Part shown: positions 32,900-46,700 of the stretch, in pieces
How the letters are laid out: each line of letters starts with the position of its first letter
How positions within the stretch are numbered: the stretch's first letter is position 1
Assembly: GCF_902167145.1 (NCBI RefSeq)
Contig: NC_050098.1
Span: forward strand, 76,486,207 to 76,550,206
Origin: Zea mays
Taxonomy: Eukaryota; Streptophyta; Magnoliopsida; Poales; Poaceae
Reading direction: 5' to 3'
DNA length: 64,000 bases
Notes under the pieces: generated by a model
What the model was told of the DNA's origin: nothing
The model's input: the letters and a program-made list of their open reading frames with translations, nothing else
Database searches by the model: none
Translations under genes and position numbers: made by a program

Positions 32900-33460
32900 T
32901 ATGGTTGGAAAGATAAGTATATTATCTAACAAACCCAACTGATTCCACCCTAAAATTCATCTGGAGTCAACGGGAATCATCGAAACAAGTCAGAGTTCAG
33001 ATTCTGTTTTGGTGCTGTGACACCGTCTGTTGGGTCGTTGGCCCGTGTATCGAGTCGGAGCCCATTAGGGGCGAGTCCAGGGGTCACACACTCCCTAATA
33101 CTCTATTTACTCAGTAGCCGCCGTCACATTAGGGTTGGGTTTTGCTTAAGTATAGATCTGTCAAGAACAGTCGCCGTAGATCGGTTTGTGAGACCCCAAC
33201 TTGTGAGCTCAATCATTCATCCGCAATATTCTAGATTGTGTTCTTTCTTGTTCTTGCTTGTGTCTTTGATTCTCAGGCAGGAATTAGCCCTCGTGGCGAG
33301 GTCAATCGCGCAGCGCACGGTTGATAACCAGAGGAGAAGTGGTGCTGCGATTGAGGGGTTCTAGTCGTGTTGATTGGAAGCATGATCGTTTGTGTGACAT
33401 CTCCACCAAATCGATATTTATCTTCACCTGACGAAAGATCGGGCACCCCCGTTCCTATCA
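32404..33460 (+). repeat. R5 3' LTR
   Basis: 1,057 bp. The pol frame continues in it to 32899. The internal PPT-like AAGAGGAGGAGGA is at 32559-32571, followed by TGATGAGGACATC at 32572, the same 168-bp offset as in the 5' LTR. Confidence 0.93.
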
Positions 33461-33465
33461 AGAAA

Positions 33466-34332
33466 CTTCCGAGAATAACTGGGGGAATTATGCTCTGAGT
33501 TCATCTTCTCTTTCCCAAGTGGCCTCATCTTCCGAATGATAACTCCACTAAACTTTGCACATGTTAATGACTTTACTCCGTGTAATTCTGTGAGATGTTT
33601 CCAGAATTCTGACAGGGTATTCCGAATAAGTCAAATCCACATTAACATTCAGTTCTTCCATGAGTAACTGTTCCTCTGGTACTCTCAAGCACTTCTTGAG
33701 TTGTGACACGTGAAATACGTCATGCACATCCGACAAACTATCGCGTAGCTCTAACTGGTAGGCTACTTCACCTTTTCTTTCCAAAATCTTGAATGGGCCA
33801 ATGTAGCGAGGAGATAATTTTCCCTTAACCTTAAATATTTTCATTCCTCTCATCGGTGAAACTTTAAGGTACACTAAGTATCCTCCATCGAATATCAACT
33901 CTCTTCTTCTATTGTCAACATAGCTTTTCTGTCTTGACTGTGCCGTCTTCAGATTCTCTCTCATAATCTGCACTTGCTTTTCTGCTTGGAGAATTTCTGG
34001 ACCAAATACCTGACTTTCTCTGGTCTGATTCCAATAAAGTGGTGTTCAACACTTTCGTCCGTAAAGTGCTTCAAATGGTGCCATTTTTAGACTTGCTTGA
34101 TAACTATTGTTATATGAAAATTCTGCATAAGACAAACTTTTATCCCAGCTTCTACCATGCTTTAGAGCGCAAGCTCTTAGCATATCCTCCAACACTTGGT
34201 TTGTTCTTTCGGTTTGCCCATCCATTTGCGGATGATAAGCTGAACTAAAGTTTAGCTTGGTATCCATGGACTCATGTAGTCTTTTCCAAAAGAGCGAGGT
34301 AAACTGGGTTCCTCGATCTGATATGATCTTCT
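33466..34332 (-). pseudogene. int: R4 pol, C-terminal part: integrase core end, GPY/F region, chromodomain
   Basis: Reading leftwards from the R6 site it gives the second catalytic Asp (ISDRGTQF, about 34310-34330), the Glu in MDGQTERTNQ (about 34200-34235), then [26 protein letters not shown]-type stretch (KGKLSPRYIGPFKI, about 33795-33835) and a chromodomain-like end (WSYHSEDEATWERE, about 33505-33547) follow. The chromodomain is thought to steer integration into heterochromatin. Decay: TGA 34046-34048, TAG 33548-33550 before the chromodomain, and TAA 33488-33490. Confidence 0.9.
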
Positions 34333-35772
34333 TGTAACACCCCAGGTGTTACTTAGGGTGTCCACCCAGGGCTACCCCTTTTAACCTATTATCACATGAG
34401 GTTTGATTTGGGCAAAGTACATCAAACTTGGAATTCAAGGTCCTAAGCAAGTGCAAACCATCTTGAATAGCATGCCCTAGCTTGTCATGCACATCTAAGT
34501 GGAGAATTTCCCAAAACCCTAAAACAAACCCCTCTTGGGCAATGGGAACCCTAATTGAAGCTAGGATCAAAAGGGCATGTAAACCTTATGATCATGGCTT
34601 GGGCCAAATGTAGAAGTTGTAATATGCTTCATAACCTACAAATGATAGTAAGGAAGTACCCCCAAAAAGTTTTCAGAAAAGCCCCAAAAAGTTCACCTAA
34701 GGTTGAGCACAAGGGAAAATTCAGAAATTGCCTAAGTCTAAAGACTAACCCTTGAACAAAGATCCCACATGTTCACCTTAATCCAAAATTCAAAACACTT
34801 CGACCCAATTGACAAAGTGGCGCCAAATTAACCCTAGAATGCCCTAGAAAGAGGTGACACCTACCCTAGGGCGTTTGACACGACTTAACACCATTTTTGT
34901 CTCGGCTTGGACTTAGCTGACACAGCCAACTTCTCCCCCCTCTATCTCCCTACCCCGACCATATCTTGACTTGGAACTCACAGCAAAAAGGTAGGATATG
35001 GAGCAGGGAAGCGACCGTACACAGTGACTTTGCCAAGATACGCACGCTATGGTGCTCAAATCCGCCGTTGAACCATGGCAGAAGCGAGCTTCCACGTGTT
35101 CGACGCGGGCTGACATCCGGGGGCGCGCTCAGAGCACGCCCGTGCGCGACCCCCCGCGCGCCCGCGACCACCCGTGACCACGCCCGCGCCACGGCTATAA
35201 AGCCCGCCCCAGTGCTCAGCCGCCTTCCCCGTTGCCTCCTCCGTACCTCGCCTGACTTTCCCGAGCCAGCCCTTAGCTCCGGCGACCTCCCCGCGACCCG
35301 CCAGTGCCGCCCAAGAGCAACCACCGTGGCCAGCCCCTTTCCCGTCCTCCTCCGTTCGATCCAAGCCCTCAGATAGCTTCCTGGTGAGGCCGTGAAGCTT
35401 ACTCAAGCTTGAACCGAGGACCCGCGTCATCGGAATAGCGAAACCGTGCTCGCCGGAGTTCTTTCCCCCGCCGGCGCACGTGGACCTGGTAATCCGCTCA
35501 ACCATTTTCCGATTCCTCGTGCACACGGTCTCTACGTTACCCCGTGAAGCTCACAGTGCCCTTGGATTGTACCAGATCGCCGTGGATTGGCCGGTACACT
35601 CGCCGCCGACGAGAACACCCGCCTGTGCGTGTGGACCGAACGATTCCGGCCACCCCCGCCGTCGAGCCGCACCTCGCTGTGACCGCCAGAGCCTCCCCGA
35701 GCCAACCCTGCCCTTCGCCGGACCTATCTCGCCGCCGGTAAGCCACGCCACCCTTTTCTTTCCCGCGGGTAC
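34333..35772 (+). repeat. R6 5' LTR, part 1 (left of R7)
   Basis: It starts TGTAACACC. The first 20 bases form a palindrome: GTAACACC, loop CCA, GGTGTTAC (34334-34352). It includes the core promoter (TATA 35196-35202) and a GC-rich transcribed leader. It ends at the R7 target GGTAC (35768-35772). Confidence 0.93.
35196..35202 (+). promoter_or_regulatory. R6 5' LTR TATA box
   Basis: TATAAAG in GC-rich context. The same box is at 59539-59545 in the 3' LTR. Transcription would start near 35230, leaving a transcribed LTR part of more than 3 kb once R7 is removed. R7 now interrupts that transcript. Confidence 0.7.
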
Positions 35773-36727
35773 TGTGACACCCCAGGTGTCTATTTCGGGT
35801 TATGTCGAAAGATTTATCCTAATCTCGGATGCTCAGTGAAAATTTCTATTTCTCGATCGTGTCTATCTCTGTCTATCAGGCTTTCTCATGGAAGTTCACC
35901 GAATTCAGAGTAATCGATCGCGAGAAACAGCCAATTTTGGAGCGTGTTAAAACTTTTAATTCTCGGAACTAATGCAAACTCGATAGTCAACCTCGAATTA
36001 TAAATCTCATCTGAAGCTCTTTAAATCAAACTCTCGACGACTGTTATCTGATCTGAGCCCAAGTCTAATTCCTCGAACCTCGATCGATGTCCGACTATTT
36101 TAATCCGGGTCCGTACTCTCAGACAGAATACTCAGTATATCATCCTCTAATAAATTCTTACTCGACTCAGCCTAGTATCTTTGTGTCTAAACCGAATTCA
36201 AAACCCACTCCGGCAGCGATTTTAAAATGTCACGATTCGCCTTCTTCGACTAAAAATCCAAAGCCGATCAAAATTTGAGAGAAACATTTATTTCTAAAAT
36301 AGTGCGCGAGAAAATTTCAAAAGCGGAATCTCCAATGGGTTGTCCTCAAATAAATTCTTATCCGATTCGTCTTAATATCTCGGTATCCAATCCGATTTTA
36401 AAAATCAGCATCGGCGATGATTTTAAATGTCGCGAATTGTCTCTTTCAATCCTAAATCCGAAAGCCGGTCATATTTCGAGGTGATTTATTTTCGAATTAT
36501 GCGTAGTGAATTATTTTCGAGCGAAATCAAATTAGACTCTCGGCCGAACTAATCGCTCAATCGTCCATTCGTCCGAATTTTATTTCACTCTATTCTCCGT
36601 AGAGACGAAACCCGCAGGAGCATTTTTATTTCGGAAATAATTTAGCGCGGCCCAATAGAGTATTTTGGGCCAAGCCCATTCCATCCTAATAGGCCCACTA
36701 AGGGAACCCTAACCCTAAGATTTCCTC

Positions 36728-36736
36728 TATAAATAT
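36728..36736 (+). promoter_or_regulatory. R7 5' LTR TATA box
   Basis: TATAAATAT about 955 bp into the LTR, followed by C/T-rich leader. The same box is at 44658-44666 in the 3' LTR. The transcript would keep more than 5 kb of LTR as its 5' end. Confidence 0.75.
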
Positions 36737-39119
36737 GGGCTTCCCTCCCTTGCATTCTGAAATTTTACATCTCCTACCCCTAGCCGTCACAACACCTTCT
36801 CCCTTCCTCCTTTCAGCCAACGTGCTGCTCCAGCCGGTCTTCTTCTTCCCTCTGCTGTCCATGGCATGCAGCAAGCTGGGAGCTCTCTCCTTCTCCCATG
36901 GCGCAGCGTCTCCCTCCCCCAAGCTCTAGCGCGCACACGGCAGCAGCAACCAGCAGATTTTCCTCCCTCTGCTGTCCATGGCGAGCAGCAGCCCACACCA
37001 TCTTCCCATGGAAACCAGCAGCGCGCAGGAGGGCGGCAAGGCTGGACCGACGCCCCTCTGTTGCAGCCATGGCACCTCCCTCCCTCTCTGCTCGTGTGCA
37101 GGAAACCCCCTTAAGCGCAGGGAACCTCGGCCCTCCCATGGCTGCCGACCACCTCTGCCCCCTTGCTGTCCCACCCCTTCTCCCTCAAACCAGCGCCCCC
37201 CTGCTCGCGTCAAGGGTGGCCAGCTCCCTGCTGTGGCCGACCATGGCTGCCCAGCAGCAGGAGACTTTCTCCCCTCGGCTCCCCCATCCGAGCACCCAAA
37301 CAGTGCCCCTCCCTGCTCCATTTTTGCTGTTCCTGCGCCCTCCTCTGCCCACAGCGGTGAACCCCTCCTCGCTGTTCGTCGTGGTGCCTGCCAGCTGTTC
37401 GTCAAAATGCGCAGCAAGCCGCGCGCTGCCGGCTCGCTGTTTCGTGAAGCCCAGTGGACAGCACGCCGTCGACGCTCACCGTGGTTTGCTGTTTTTGCGC
37501 AGCCCCTTTGTCGTCGTCGTTCACCCCCGGTGAGACCGCGACGATTTATGTTCGATTCCGCATCGGGTTATTTTCCTATGATTAATTGCGTATGTGCTGT
37601 TTGGTTTTTGTTTTGTGGAGGAGAGGAACCCTGCGTTTTGCGAGAAGAAGGCCAATCATTCAACGCTCGTCGGATGTTTGGAGCGATGCACAAATCAGAA
37701 TCACCGTCATTCTTGCAAACACCGTTTGGGTTTGTTTATGGTGAGCCGATGCATGTCGCTCTCGATCGACTCGATTAATTATTTTGAATGGATGTGTGTA
37801 AAATGTTTCGATTATGCGCATTGGTGGGATCGCGTTTGCGATTGGAGAACAAGAGATTAATTGATATGCGCGATTTGTAGTTGTCTAATTATGTTTTGGT
37901 CGATGATGTGCATGTGGTTATATGTGTGTGAAAGTATAATCGTATGAATGGACGCGTGTAGGGAAGAAAATGAAATAGAAAAGAACTCGGGTATTTTTAT
38001 TTCGATAAGAAAATATGCGATGCGTTGTTTGATGCGAAAACTAAGTTACAAAATGTGGATTTTGTTTTGGGAAACGCATCGATATGTGCTTATGTGAAAA
38101 GTGTGTTTGTTTTAAGCAATGTGATGGGATTCTTAATTTTAGAGGGGATATATTTATTGATGTGACGAGTAGTTTAGAGAATGCTAATTTGCGTAGAGGA
38201 TGTATCGTTAAGACATGAGTGTCGGAGTTCATATATTAATGGTCGTGCCACATTGATTGAAATGTCTCGAGTGCACGCCACCATATGGTTGTATGCGAGA
38301 CAGGGTAAAATAAAGTGTGCTCGACATAAATGTTCAGTCATTGTAGGTGGAAATTGTCCTTACTTAAATAGAGAGGTGGTGACATGCCGAAGTAGTCATC
38401 GCCTCCTCTATGTTTATAAGTCGAGCCAAAATGCGGGATACTAGTAGTACGCTAGGCAGGTGGTGTTCCAAATAGATAAATCGAGTGATGTGGTAGCTGT
38501 CTAGCATGATAGAGGTTGAGTCACTTAGGTTATAAATTGATGCTCGACATGTGAGGTCTCCTAAAATATGGTGTTTTAAGTGACTTGTGCGTTGTCCAGT
38601 TTAAGTTGAGAAAATGGTTAAGAAAAAAACTAATTAACCTTCTCCCACCTATGTTTTTGAGCTGTGAAGTCTAAAATACTTTGCTAAGTGTTATACTAGT
38701 TAACCAACTTGTTAGATGACTTTAGTTAAGCTCGTGGTCACGATGATTTGCTTGTTGTAGTCTAAATGCGTATGGTTATGGTTGCAGGTAAAAATTAGTA
38801 GTGCTCATGTGGTGTCTAAGTTAAAATGCGGACTAATGGGTGAAAGGCGCTTCGATATAAATATGTGCCGGATTTGATGATTGTGGTGAATGCGTTTGTT
38901 AAATGAATGTGGTAATTTTAGTGCACTAAATGATTTGGATAAAATTTGTAAGTCTACTTGTTAGTGCTCAATTGATTGTTTTAACTCTAACAAATGGTAA
39001 AGTGTTAGAATAATTCAAATCTCTAGATCATGGCAATTCTTGAATTATATAGAAACTGAAATTCGTTGATTGCTGTTTTGGACTGCACGCGCTGTTTTAG
39101 TTGTGTTGTCTGTTTGATG

Positions 39120-40000
39120 AACTAAATTGTGTTTTCTGTAGATATGTGCTATAGAAAAGTGGTAGATAACTTTATTATCTTGCTGGTGTTAAAATTTGAC
39201 AGCCATAGGTCTGACAGTTTAGGAGTTATGCTTTTTACAAATTCAGTAACTGAATCTGTCCAAATTCTGTACAGATTTCAGAAACTGTATTGTTTGTTCA
39301 ATTTAATGTTGCAATCTGTTCATGGTCATTATAAGAAAGTTGTAGATGCTTTTCTTATCTTGCTTGTGTTAAAATTTCATAACTATAGGCCTGACGGTTT
39401 AAGAGTTATGAATTTTACAGACTGGTTGTTGTGTTCTGTCCACCGTCAGAACAGATTTCGAAAACTGTAATATTTGATTTAGTTAAACCTAGAATCACTT
39501 CTTGGTGATTATAAAAGTTGTGTAGTACTTTTGCTAAGCTTTTCAAAAAGTCTTAGATCACTCTTTTTGGTGGTCTGAAGATTAAGTTACATGTGTTTGA
39601 AGTGTGAAGACTGAATCTGTCCAGTTTTGGACAGCACAGCCTTCATAATATATTTTACCCTTGATACATGCTAAACCAGCTAGGGATGTTTATAAATGAT
39701 ATGTAGACAATTTAATTAGCTTTCCAGAAAGTCTAGGATCAATTTGTTTGGATGTCTGAATCTTCAGTTGTGAATTTTTGAAGTTGCAAGTCTGCATCTG
39801 TCCAAATCTGGACAGAACTGTTGTGTTAGCACTGTTTGACCTTGCTAAGTGCTGAATCCTGTGGAGGTAAAAATACCAAAGTCGTAGAGCACTTTTTAAG
39901 CTTTCCAAAAAGTCCTAGTTTGCTATTTTTGGATTCATATTTTAAAAGTTATGATTAAAACAAGTGACTGCTGTATTGCTGTCCAAAAATCTGCAAGTGC
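39120..40000 (+). repeat. Diverged tandem units of about 180 bp in the R7 LTR
   Basis: Four or five loosely similar units recur with blocks like AAAGT(T/G)GTAGA, CTTTCCAAAAAGTC, AAGTTATG and CTGTCCAAATCTGGACAG, the last a small inverted repeat. The same array is at about 47050-47930 in the other LTR. Confidence 0.55.
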
Positions 40001-42008
40001 CCATTTGACGATTGAGTTCACCCGTTTGGCTAAAAATGCTTAGTTAGCACTTAGCGGGCATAGACCCGTAATGGCTAAACATAGACTAACATGTGTTCCA
40101 TGATTAAGGTGCTTGCTTGCTGTAGTTGATTGTGATAGATGAGTCCGTCGACTTGGATGCATCGGTCCTCTGTTAAACTTGTTTGTGATGCTTTTGTGTG
40201 ATCAATAGAACTAATGCAAAGTCGTAGCAATTAAATAAATGCGTGTACCTGTGATATCGTATTTGTGTTGCGTAAATAAATAAGATATGGTCGTCTTGTT
40301 AATGGTGTTAATGATGAACGCTGATAACGTACGAATAGCTAGCGCTTGTGTATAGTCGTTGCGGTGTCTTACTACTTGGTGTTTAGTTCGCTACCGTGTA
40401 TTGTATATCTTGTGATAACTTTTCATTATATTCATACATATGCATCTTGCATCTCATTTAGTACCGAGAGATGGTGATCGTGCACGTGATATGGTGCCAA
40501 CCACAAGATGCAGTTGGTGGACGACCTGAAGAATGGTGGACTTACCCAGTAGATGCTCGCCAAACGAGTACCTCCCCCAACAAACACTACCTAAGTGTTA
40601 AATTAAAGGCAAGCCCCGGTTTTATGCATAACTGTTATATATGATATTTTACTACACTTAATGTTTGTAGGCTTGTATTGTGCACTTAAGTGTAGGAGTT
40701 GATTTAAACCCTAGTTGCATGATCTCAGGAATCCTATTGAGATGAATACTAGTATGCTAGGTCGAGTAGCTGCTTTATTAATTAGGATCTCGGTAGAAGT
40801 CGAGTGATTTTTCTAGCACTCGCGCGAGGTCAGGAATTGATTGTATCCACTTTGATGACAAAATGGTGATGGTCTGTGGACACGGGTCCATGGGGACACA
40901 TGGTCTATGAGATGAAATTGGAATAAGGATTAACGTGCGGATACCTGTGTCAAGCGTTTGAACGTACTAAACACATACCGAGAAATATGGTAAATCGGTA
41001 AGCCTAGTACCTGAGTGAACCTGCCCGCAGACATATCCCCTCACGCGACCTGAGACGAGGTCTCCCATTCTGGTTATGGTGGGTACAAGTGTGGTCACTG
41101 CACGACGGCCAGTCGGGGTCAGTGGGGCATTGTACGCCAAGGCGGTGAGCCCTGATCTGTTGCCAGGGAATCGATGGGGACGGTTGATGTGTGTGGGGAC
41201 GGAGTGCCCCTGCATGTCGTGTGTTTAGGTTTACCTTGCAAGGATAAAAACTCGATTCGAATCGTCTGCTTCTCGCAGCTAATGAGACTGCTTGATCCAT
41301 TGTACTGCATTGAGTAATAAGTGAAAGTATGATGAGATGAGATAAGATGTTGACTGCTAATAATGCTTGCTACCATGTATGAGTAGATAGTTCACTTTTA
41401 CCCTTAAGAGAGTCACACTTAACTTTGACTAAGTTAAAATCTTGATTTAGAAACTCAGCTAGCGCTTTTGGCAACCAAACCCCACAGCCAAACAGCTGCA
41501 TGTCTAGAGGTAGAGGAGTAGACTCCTCACACCGGGTAAGTCTAGCTGAGTATTAGTATACTCAGCCTTGCTTGTGGCACAATTTTTGCAGGTATTCATT
41601 GATTTGGTTGATGGTGTGACTTGGCCTCCATCCCTGCCACCGGGATAGATGGTCGAGTGGGTTACTGCTTCCGCAGGAGAGGACCAGGAGGAGTAGCGTG
41701 GCCAGGCTTCGCCATGTTACTCGGTTTTCTCCGTTAGTTATTTCCGCTGCATTAAAATTTATGGTTATTATTTCTGAAACTCCGATAATGCAATCACTAA
41801 TGATACTTATTAAATTTGTGGTATTATGCTTTATTGTATTTCTCTGTGCCTCACCTTCGAGTGAGCTAGTGGTATTCGATCCTGGTTAAGTGGCTTTATC
41901 GGACTAGATCCGAGGGACTAACGGGTTATTCCTATTTAAGTGTGGTCTAGCCTCTAAGGCGGGACTTAGGCACTTAAGTTGGAATAATTCGGGCGGTTCC
42001 GCCACAGC

Positions 42009-42020
42009 TGGTATCGGAGC
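42009..42020 (+). promoter_or_regulatory. R7 primer-binding site
   Basis: TGGTATCGGAGC, two bases after the LTR. It has one mismatch to TGGTATCAGAGC and the same spacing as in R6. Confidence 0.85.
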
Positions 42021-43702
42021 GAATACCATTACAGAGAAGTCAATAAGTCATAAATACCAACCTTTTCTAAAGTAAAACTTGCTAGAAACCAAAGCTGGAT
42101 AGATCGTCAGGACGATCAGGATAGACTTAGGACGTGAAGCCTTAGGAAAATAGATGGGTAGCTAGGTGGCTATATTTATATAGGCCATAAAGGCTACTAT
42201 TTCTACTATTAGGATGCTGTAGAAGCATCCGAAAAATTAGTTAGGTCTGAGAAGACGACTAGAATGAGCATGCATCATGATTGTCGCATTATAATTGTCT
42301 CTTGTGCCTCAACATGCTTCTCTCACCTTTATTCCAATAATAATAACTTGTGAATAATGTGATGTACTGGGTTAGGAGCTATAAGAAGTGCCTTGTCCTG
42401 TGTGTCATGATAGTCTTGACTTGGTCGTGATATGTGTTTCTCTTGCCTTGCTTTCTAGAAGGTACGATAGTTGTTCAGTCCATTTTGCCTCTAACAAAAA
42501 AAATGTTGTCTGTCCTGCTCATGAAAAGACCCCCTTCCCCAAATAATCTAGTGGTTCCCTAGTGAAACCTTTTAAAAAAAATCAAATCACGTGCTTGTTT
42601 TGGTGTTTCTAGCCCTTGTGTGTTTGACACTTGAAATTGCACTTGCACAACTTATAGACACTCATAGCTTGACCGCTTGCCAAACCGAAACTTCCTTGTG
42701 CACGTGGTTTTGTCAAAAAAAATCGTTTGGTGTCTAGTTGCGCAAACCATGACCAAGCCATGTTTCTTTCCATAAGTCCTTGCCCCAAAAACTTCCTAGC
42801 ATATCTGCTGATCATCCTAGCTGATCCTGCTTGATGACCTCTCTTTTTCACCTATATCTAGAAATCTTTTCCTTTGTGAATCATGTTGTGGCTTATCATC
42901 CGAATCTCTGGATCCCTTAATAATTCTGCCTCGTTATCTGGTTATCTGTTGTAACCCGTTCTCAAGTATCGGATGTTGATCTTGCCTAAATCTCTCATTC
43001 TAATCATTCTCATACTCTTTCTCCAAGGATCATGATGTCATTTTATCAACTTATCTCTAATCAGTGTATCCATTTAGTTCAATGGATTTCATTGTTGTCC
43101 TTGGTTCTCTCATGGCTCTAAAAGCTCAATAATCTATTTTGATCTCATGGTCGGTTCATCCTCATATCAAATCTCGTGCTAATATCTGATCTGATAATCT
43201 CCATGTTGATCATAAAATGGTTCTCTGAGTTAAATAAAAATTCTCATCTGATGCTCTTTTGCCAACAATCTTTGCTTCAACTTCAGTCACATTTTCTGAG
43301 CCATACTCTCATGGGCTCCATCTAATTATGCCAAGTGAATTTTTCATTGGTTACGTTTGGTAATGGTGTCATGACTAACGACTGATGGTGCCGCGACAAA
43401 ACCGAGAGCCTACTATGGTGCACACATGGTTGAGCTGCTCGGCACGCGCTGGTATCATGGTTAATAGTTGTGATCCATTACGAGGCTATACCGATGTGCT
43501 ATCTTTTGTGGACACTCTCTCAGAAGGATCGCTGCATTTTGTCTCAATATGTCGCGATATTCTATCCAAATCAATCTTCCGTATCTCGTAAGATACCCTC
43601 TCATGAATTTGCATCTATCTTCAGCCCGAGAGTTACATGCTTCTTCACCCTTGAAGATCCTTGTCTGAATCTCGGGACGAGATTCTTTTTAAGGGGGAAG
43701 GC
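42021..43702 (+). other. R7 internal region, non-coding
   Basis: 1.7 kb without coding signal; only short ORFs. It ends with ATCTCGGGACGAGATTC and the polypurine tract TTTTTAAGGGGGAAGGC (43686-43702) next to the 3' LTR, a box typical of the end of Del/Tekay elements. Confidence 0.88.
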
Positions 43703-46700
43703 TGTGACACCCCAGGTGTCTATTTCGGGTTATGTCGAAAGATTTATCCTAATCTCGGATGCTCAGTGAAAATTTCTATTTCTCGATCGTGTCTATCTCT
43801 GTCTATCAGGCTTTCTCATGGAAGTTCACCGAATTCAGAGTAATCGATCGTGAGAAACAACCAATTTTGGAGCGTGTTAAAACTTTTAATTCTCGGAACT
43901 AATGCAAACTCGATAGTCAACCTCGAATTATAAATCTCATCTGAAGCTCTTTAAATCAAACTCTCGACGACTGTTATCTGATCTGAGCCCAAGTCTAATT
44001 CCTCGAACCTCGATCGATGTCCGACTATTTTAATCCGGGTCCGTACTCTCAGACAGAATACTCAGTATATCATCCTCTAATAAATTCTTACTCGACTCAG
44101 CCTAGTATCTTTGTGTCTAAACCGAATTCAAAACCCACTCCGGCAGCGATTTTAAAATGTCACGATTCGCCTTCTCCGACTAAAAATCCAAAGCCGATCA
44201 AAATTTGAGAGAAACATTTATTTCTAAAATAGTGCGCGAGAAAATTTCAAAAGCGGAATCTCCAATGGGTTGTCCTCAAATAAATTCTTATCCGATTCGT
44301 CTTAATATCTCGGTATCCAATCCGATTTTAAAAATCAGCATCGGCGATGATTTTAAATGTCGCGAATTGTCTCTTTCAATCCTAAATCCGAAAGCCGGTC
44401 ATATTTCGAGGTGATTTATTTTCGAATTATGCGTAGTGAATTATTTTCGAGCGAAATCAAATTAGACTCTCGGCCGAACTAATCGCTCAATCGTCCATTC
44501 GTCCGAATTTTATTTCACTCTATTCTCCGTAGAGACGAAACCCGCAGGAGCATTTTTATTTCGGAAATAATTTAGCGCAGCCCAATAGAGTATTTTGGGC
44601 CAAGCCCATTCCATCCTAATAGGCCCACTAAGGGAACCCTAACCCTAAGATTTCCTCTATAAATATGGGCTTCCCTCCCTTGCATTCTGAAATTTTACAT
44701 CTCCTACCCCTAGCCGTCACAACACCTTCTCCCTTCCTCCTTTCAGCCAACGTGCTGCTCCAGCCGGTCTTCTTCTTCCCTCTGCTGTCCATGGCATGCA
44801 GCAAGCTGGGAGCTCTCTCCTTCTCCCATGGCGCAGCGTCTCCCTCCCCCAAGCTCTAGCGCGCACACGGCAGCAGCAACCAGCAGATTTTCCTCCCTCT
44901 GCTGTCCATGGCGAGCAGCAGCCCACACCATCTTCCCATGGAAACCAGCAGCGCGCAGGAGGGCGGCAAGGCTGGACCGACGCCCCTCTGTTGCAGCCAT
45001 GGCACCTCCCTCCCTCTCTGCTCGTGTGCAGGAAACCCCCTTAAGCGCAGGGAACCTCGGCCCTCCCATGGCTGTCGACCACCTCTGCCCCCTTGCTGTC
45101 CCACCCCTTCTCCCTCAAACCAGCGCCCCCCCTGCTCGCGTCAAGGGTGGCCAGCTCCCTGCTGTGGCCGACCATGGCTGCCCAGCAGCAGGAGACTTTC
45201 TCCCCTCGGCTCCCCCATCCGAGCACCCAAACAGTGCCCCTCCCTGCTCCATTTTTGCTGTTCCTGCGCCCTCCTCTGCCCACAGCGGTGAACCCCTCCT
45301 CGCTGTTCGTCGTGGTGCCTGCCGGCTGTTCGTCAAAATGCGCAGCAAGCCGCGCGCTGCCGGCTCGCTGTTTCGTGAAGCCCAGTGGACAGCACGCCGT
45401 CGACGCTCACCGTGGTTTGCTGTTTTTGCGCAGCCCCTTTGTCGTCGTCGTTCACCCCCGGTGAGACCGCGACGATTTATGTTCGATTCCGCATCGGGTT
45501 ATTTTCCTATGATTAATTGCGTATGTGCTGTTTGGTTTTTGTTTTGTGGAGGAGAGGAACCCTGCGTTTTGCGAGAAGAAGGCCAATCATTCAACGCTCG
45601 TCGGATGTTTGGAGCGATGCACAAATCAGAATCACCGTCATTCTTGCAAACACCGTTTGGGTTTGTTTATGGTGAGCCGATGCATGTCGCTCTCGATCGA
45701 CTCGATTAATTATTTTGAATGGATGTGTGTAAAATGTTTCGATTATGCGCATTCGTGGGATCGCGTTTGCGATTGGAGAACAAGAGATTAATTGATATGC
45801 GCGATTTGTAGTTGTCTAATTATGTTTTGGTCGATGATGTGCATGTGGTTATATGTGTGTGAAAGTATAATCGTATGAATGGACGCGTGTAGGGAAGAAA
45901 ATGAAATAGAAAAGAACTCGGGTATTTTTATTTCGATAAGAAAATATGCGATGCGTTGTTTGATGCGAAAACTAAGTTACAAAATGTGGATTTTGTTTTG
46001 GGAAACGCATCGATATGTGCTTATGTGAAAAGTGTGTTTGTTTTAAGCAATGTGATGGGATTCTTAATTTTAGAGGGGATATATTTATTGATGTGACGAG
46101 TAGTTTAGAGAATGCTAATTTGCGTAGAGGATGTATCGTTAAGACATGAGTGTCGGAGTTCATATATTAATGGTCGTGCCACATTGATTGAAATGTCTCG
46201 AGTGCACGCCACCATATGGTTGTATGCGAGACAGGGTAAAATAAAGTGTGCTCGACATAAATGTTCAGTCATTGTAGGTGGAAATTGTCCTTGCTTAAAT
46301 AGAGAGGTGGTGACATGGCGAAGTAGTCATCGCCTCCTCTATGTTTATAAGTCGAGCCAAAATGCGGGATACTAGTAGTACGCTAGGCAGGCGGTGTTCC
46401 AAATAGATAAATCGAGTGATGTGGTAGCTGTCCAGCATGATAGAGGTTGAGTCACTTAGGTTATAAATTGATGCTCGACATGTGAGGTCTCCTAAAATAT
46501 GGTGTTTTAAGTGACTTGTGCGTTGTCCAGTTTAAGTTGAGAAAATGGTTAAGAAAAAAACTAATTAACCTTCTCCCACCTATGTTTTTGAGTTGTGAAG
46601 TCTAAAATACTTTGCTAAGTGTTATACTAGTTAACCAACTTGTTAGATGACTTTAGTTAAGCTCGTGGTCACGATGATTTGCTTGTTGTAGTCTAAATGC

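Larger units (their letters stand above)
27976..33460 (+). mobile_element. R5: internally deleted chromovirus (CRM/Reina-like) lacking RT, RNase H and integrase
   Basis: R5 is a 5,485-bp element with LTRs of 1,054 and 1,057 bp (TGATGAGGACAT...CCTATCA) and perfect TSD AGAAA. LTRs differ at about 56 positions plus a 3-bp indel, about 5.3%, making it the oldest datable insertion here. It encodes gag, zinc knuckle and protease, then the first few residues of RT joined directly to the C-terminal end of pol. The final pol codons run through the PPT into the 3' LTR, a layout known in CRM-type chromoviruses. The CRM assignment rests on LTR start, gag style and pol-LTR overlap and is moderate. Confidence 0.93.
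35773..42006 (+). repeat. R7 5' LTR (6,234 bp)
   Basis: TGTGACACCCCAGGTGTC...GGTTCCGCCACA. Layout: AT-rich U3 (35773-36720), TATA box, a GC-rich Pro/Ser-biased leader (36740-37540) with several ORFs that I judge non-genic, a long AT-rich middle with diverged repeats (39120-40000), and a tail (about 40600-42006) similar to the R6 LTR end at 51450-52856. Confidence 0.94.

Noticed and set aside
36700..36722. Telomere-like AACCCTAACCCTAA motif (also near 27610 and 44630)
   Set aside because: Only two units, located at the same place in LTR leaders before or after the TATA region; too short for an interstitial telomere.
36978..37778. 266-residue ORF (and overlapping long ORFs) in the R7 LTR, repeated at 44828-45709
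   Set aside because: Low-complexity Pro/Ser/Ala translation of the GC-rich transcribed leader. Several overlapping frames on both strands are equally open, and the two LTR copies differ in frame after a one-base indel.
43385..43769. Short ORFs in the R7 interior as a remnant gene
   Set aside because: Below 100 residues, no similarity to gag or pol motifs, and one runs into the LTR.
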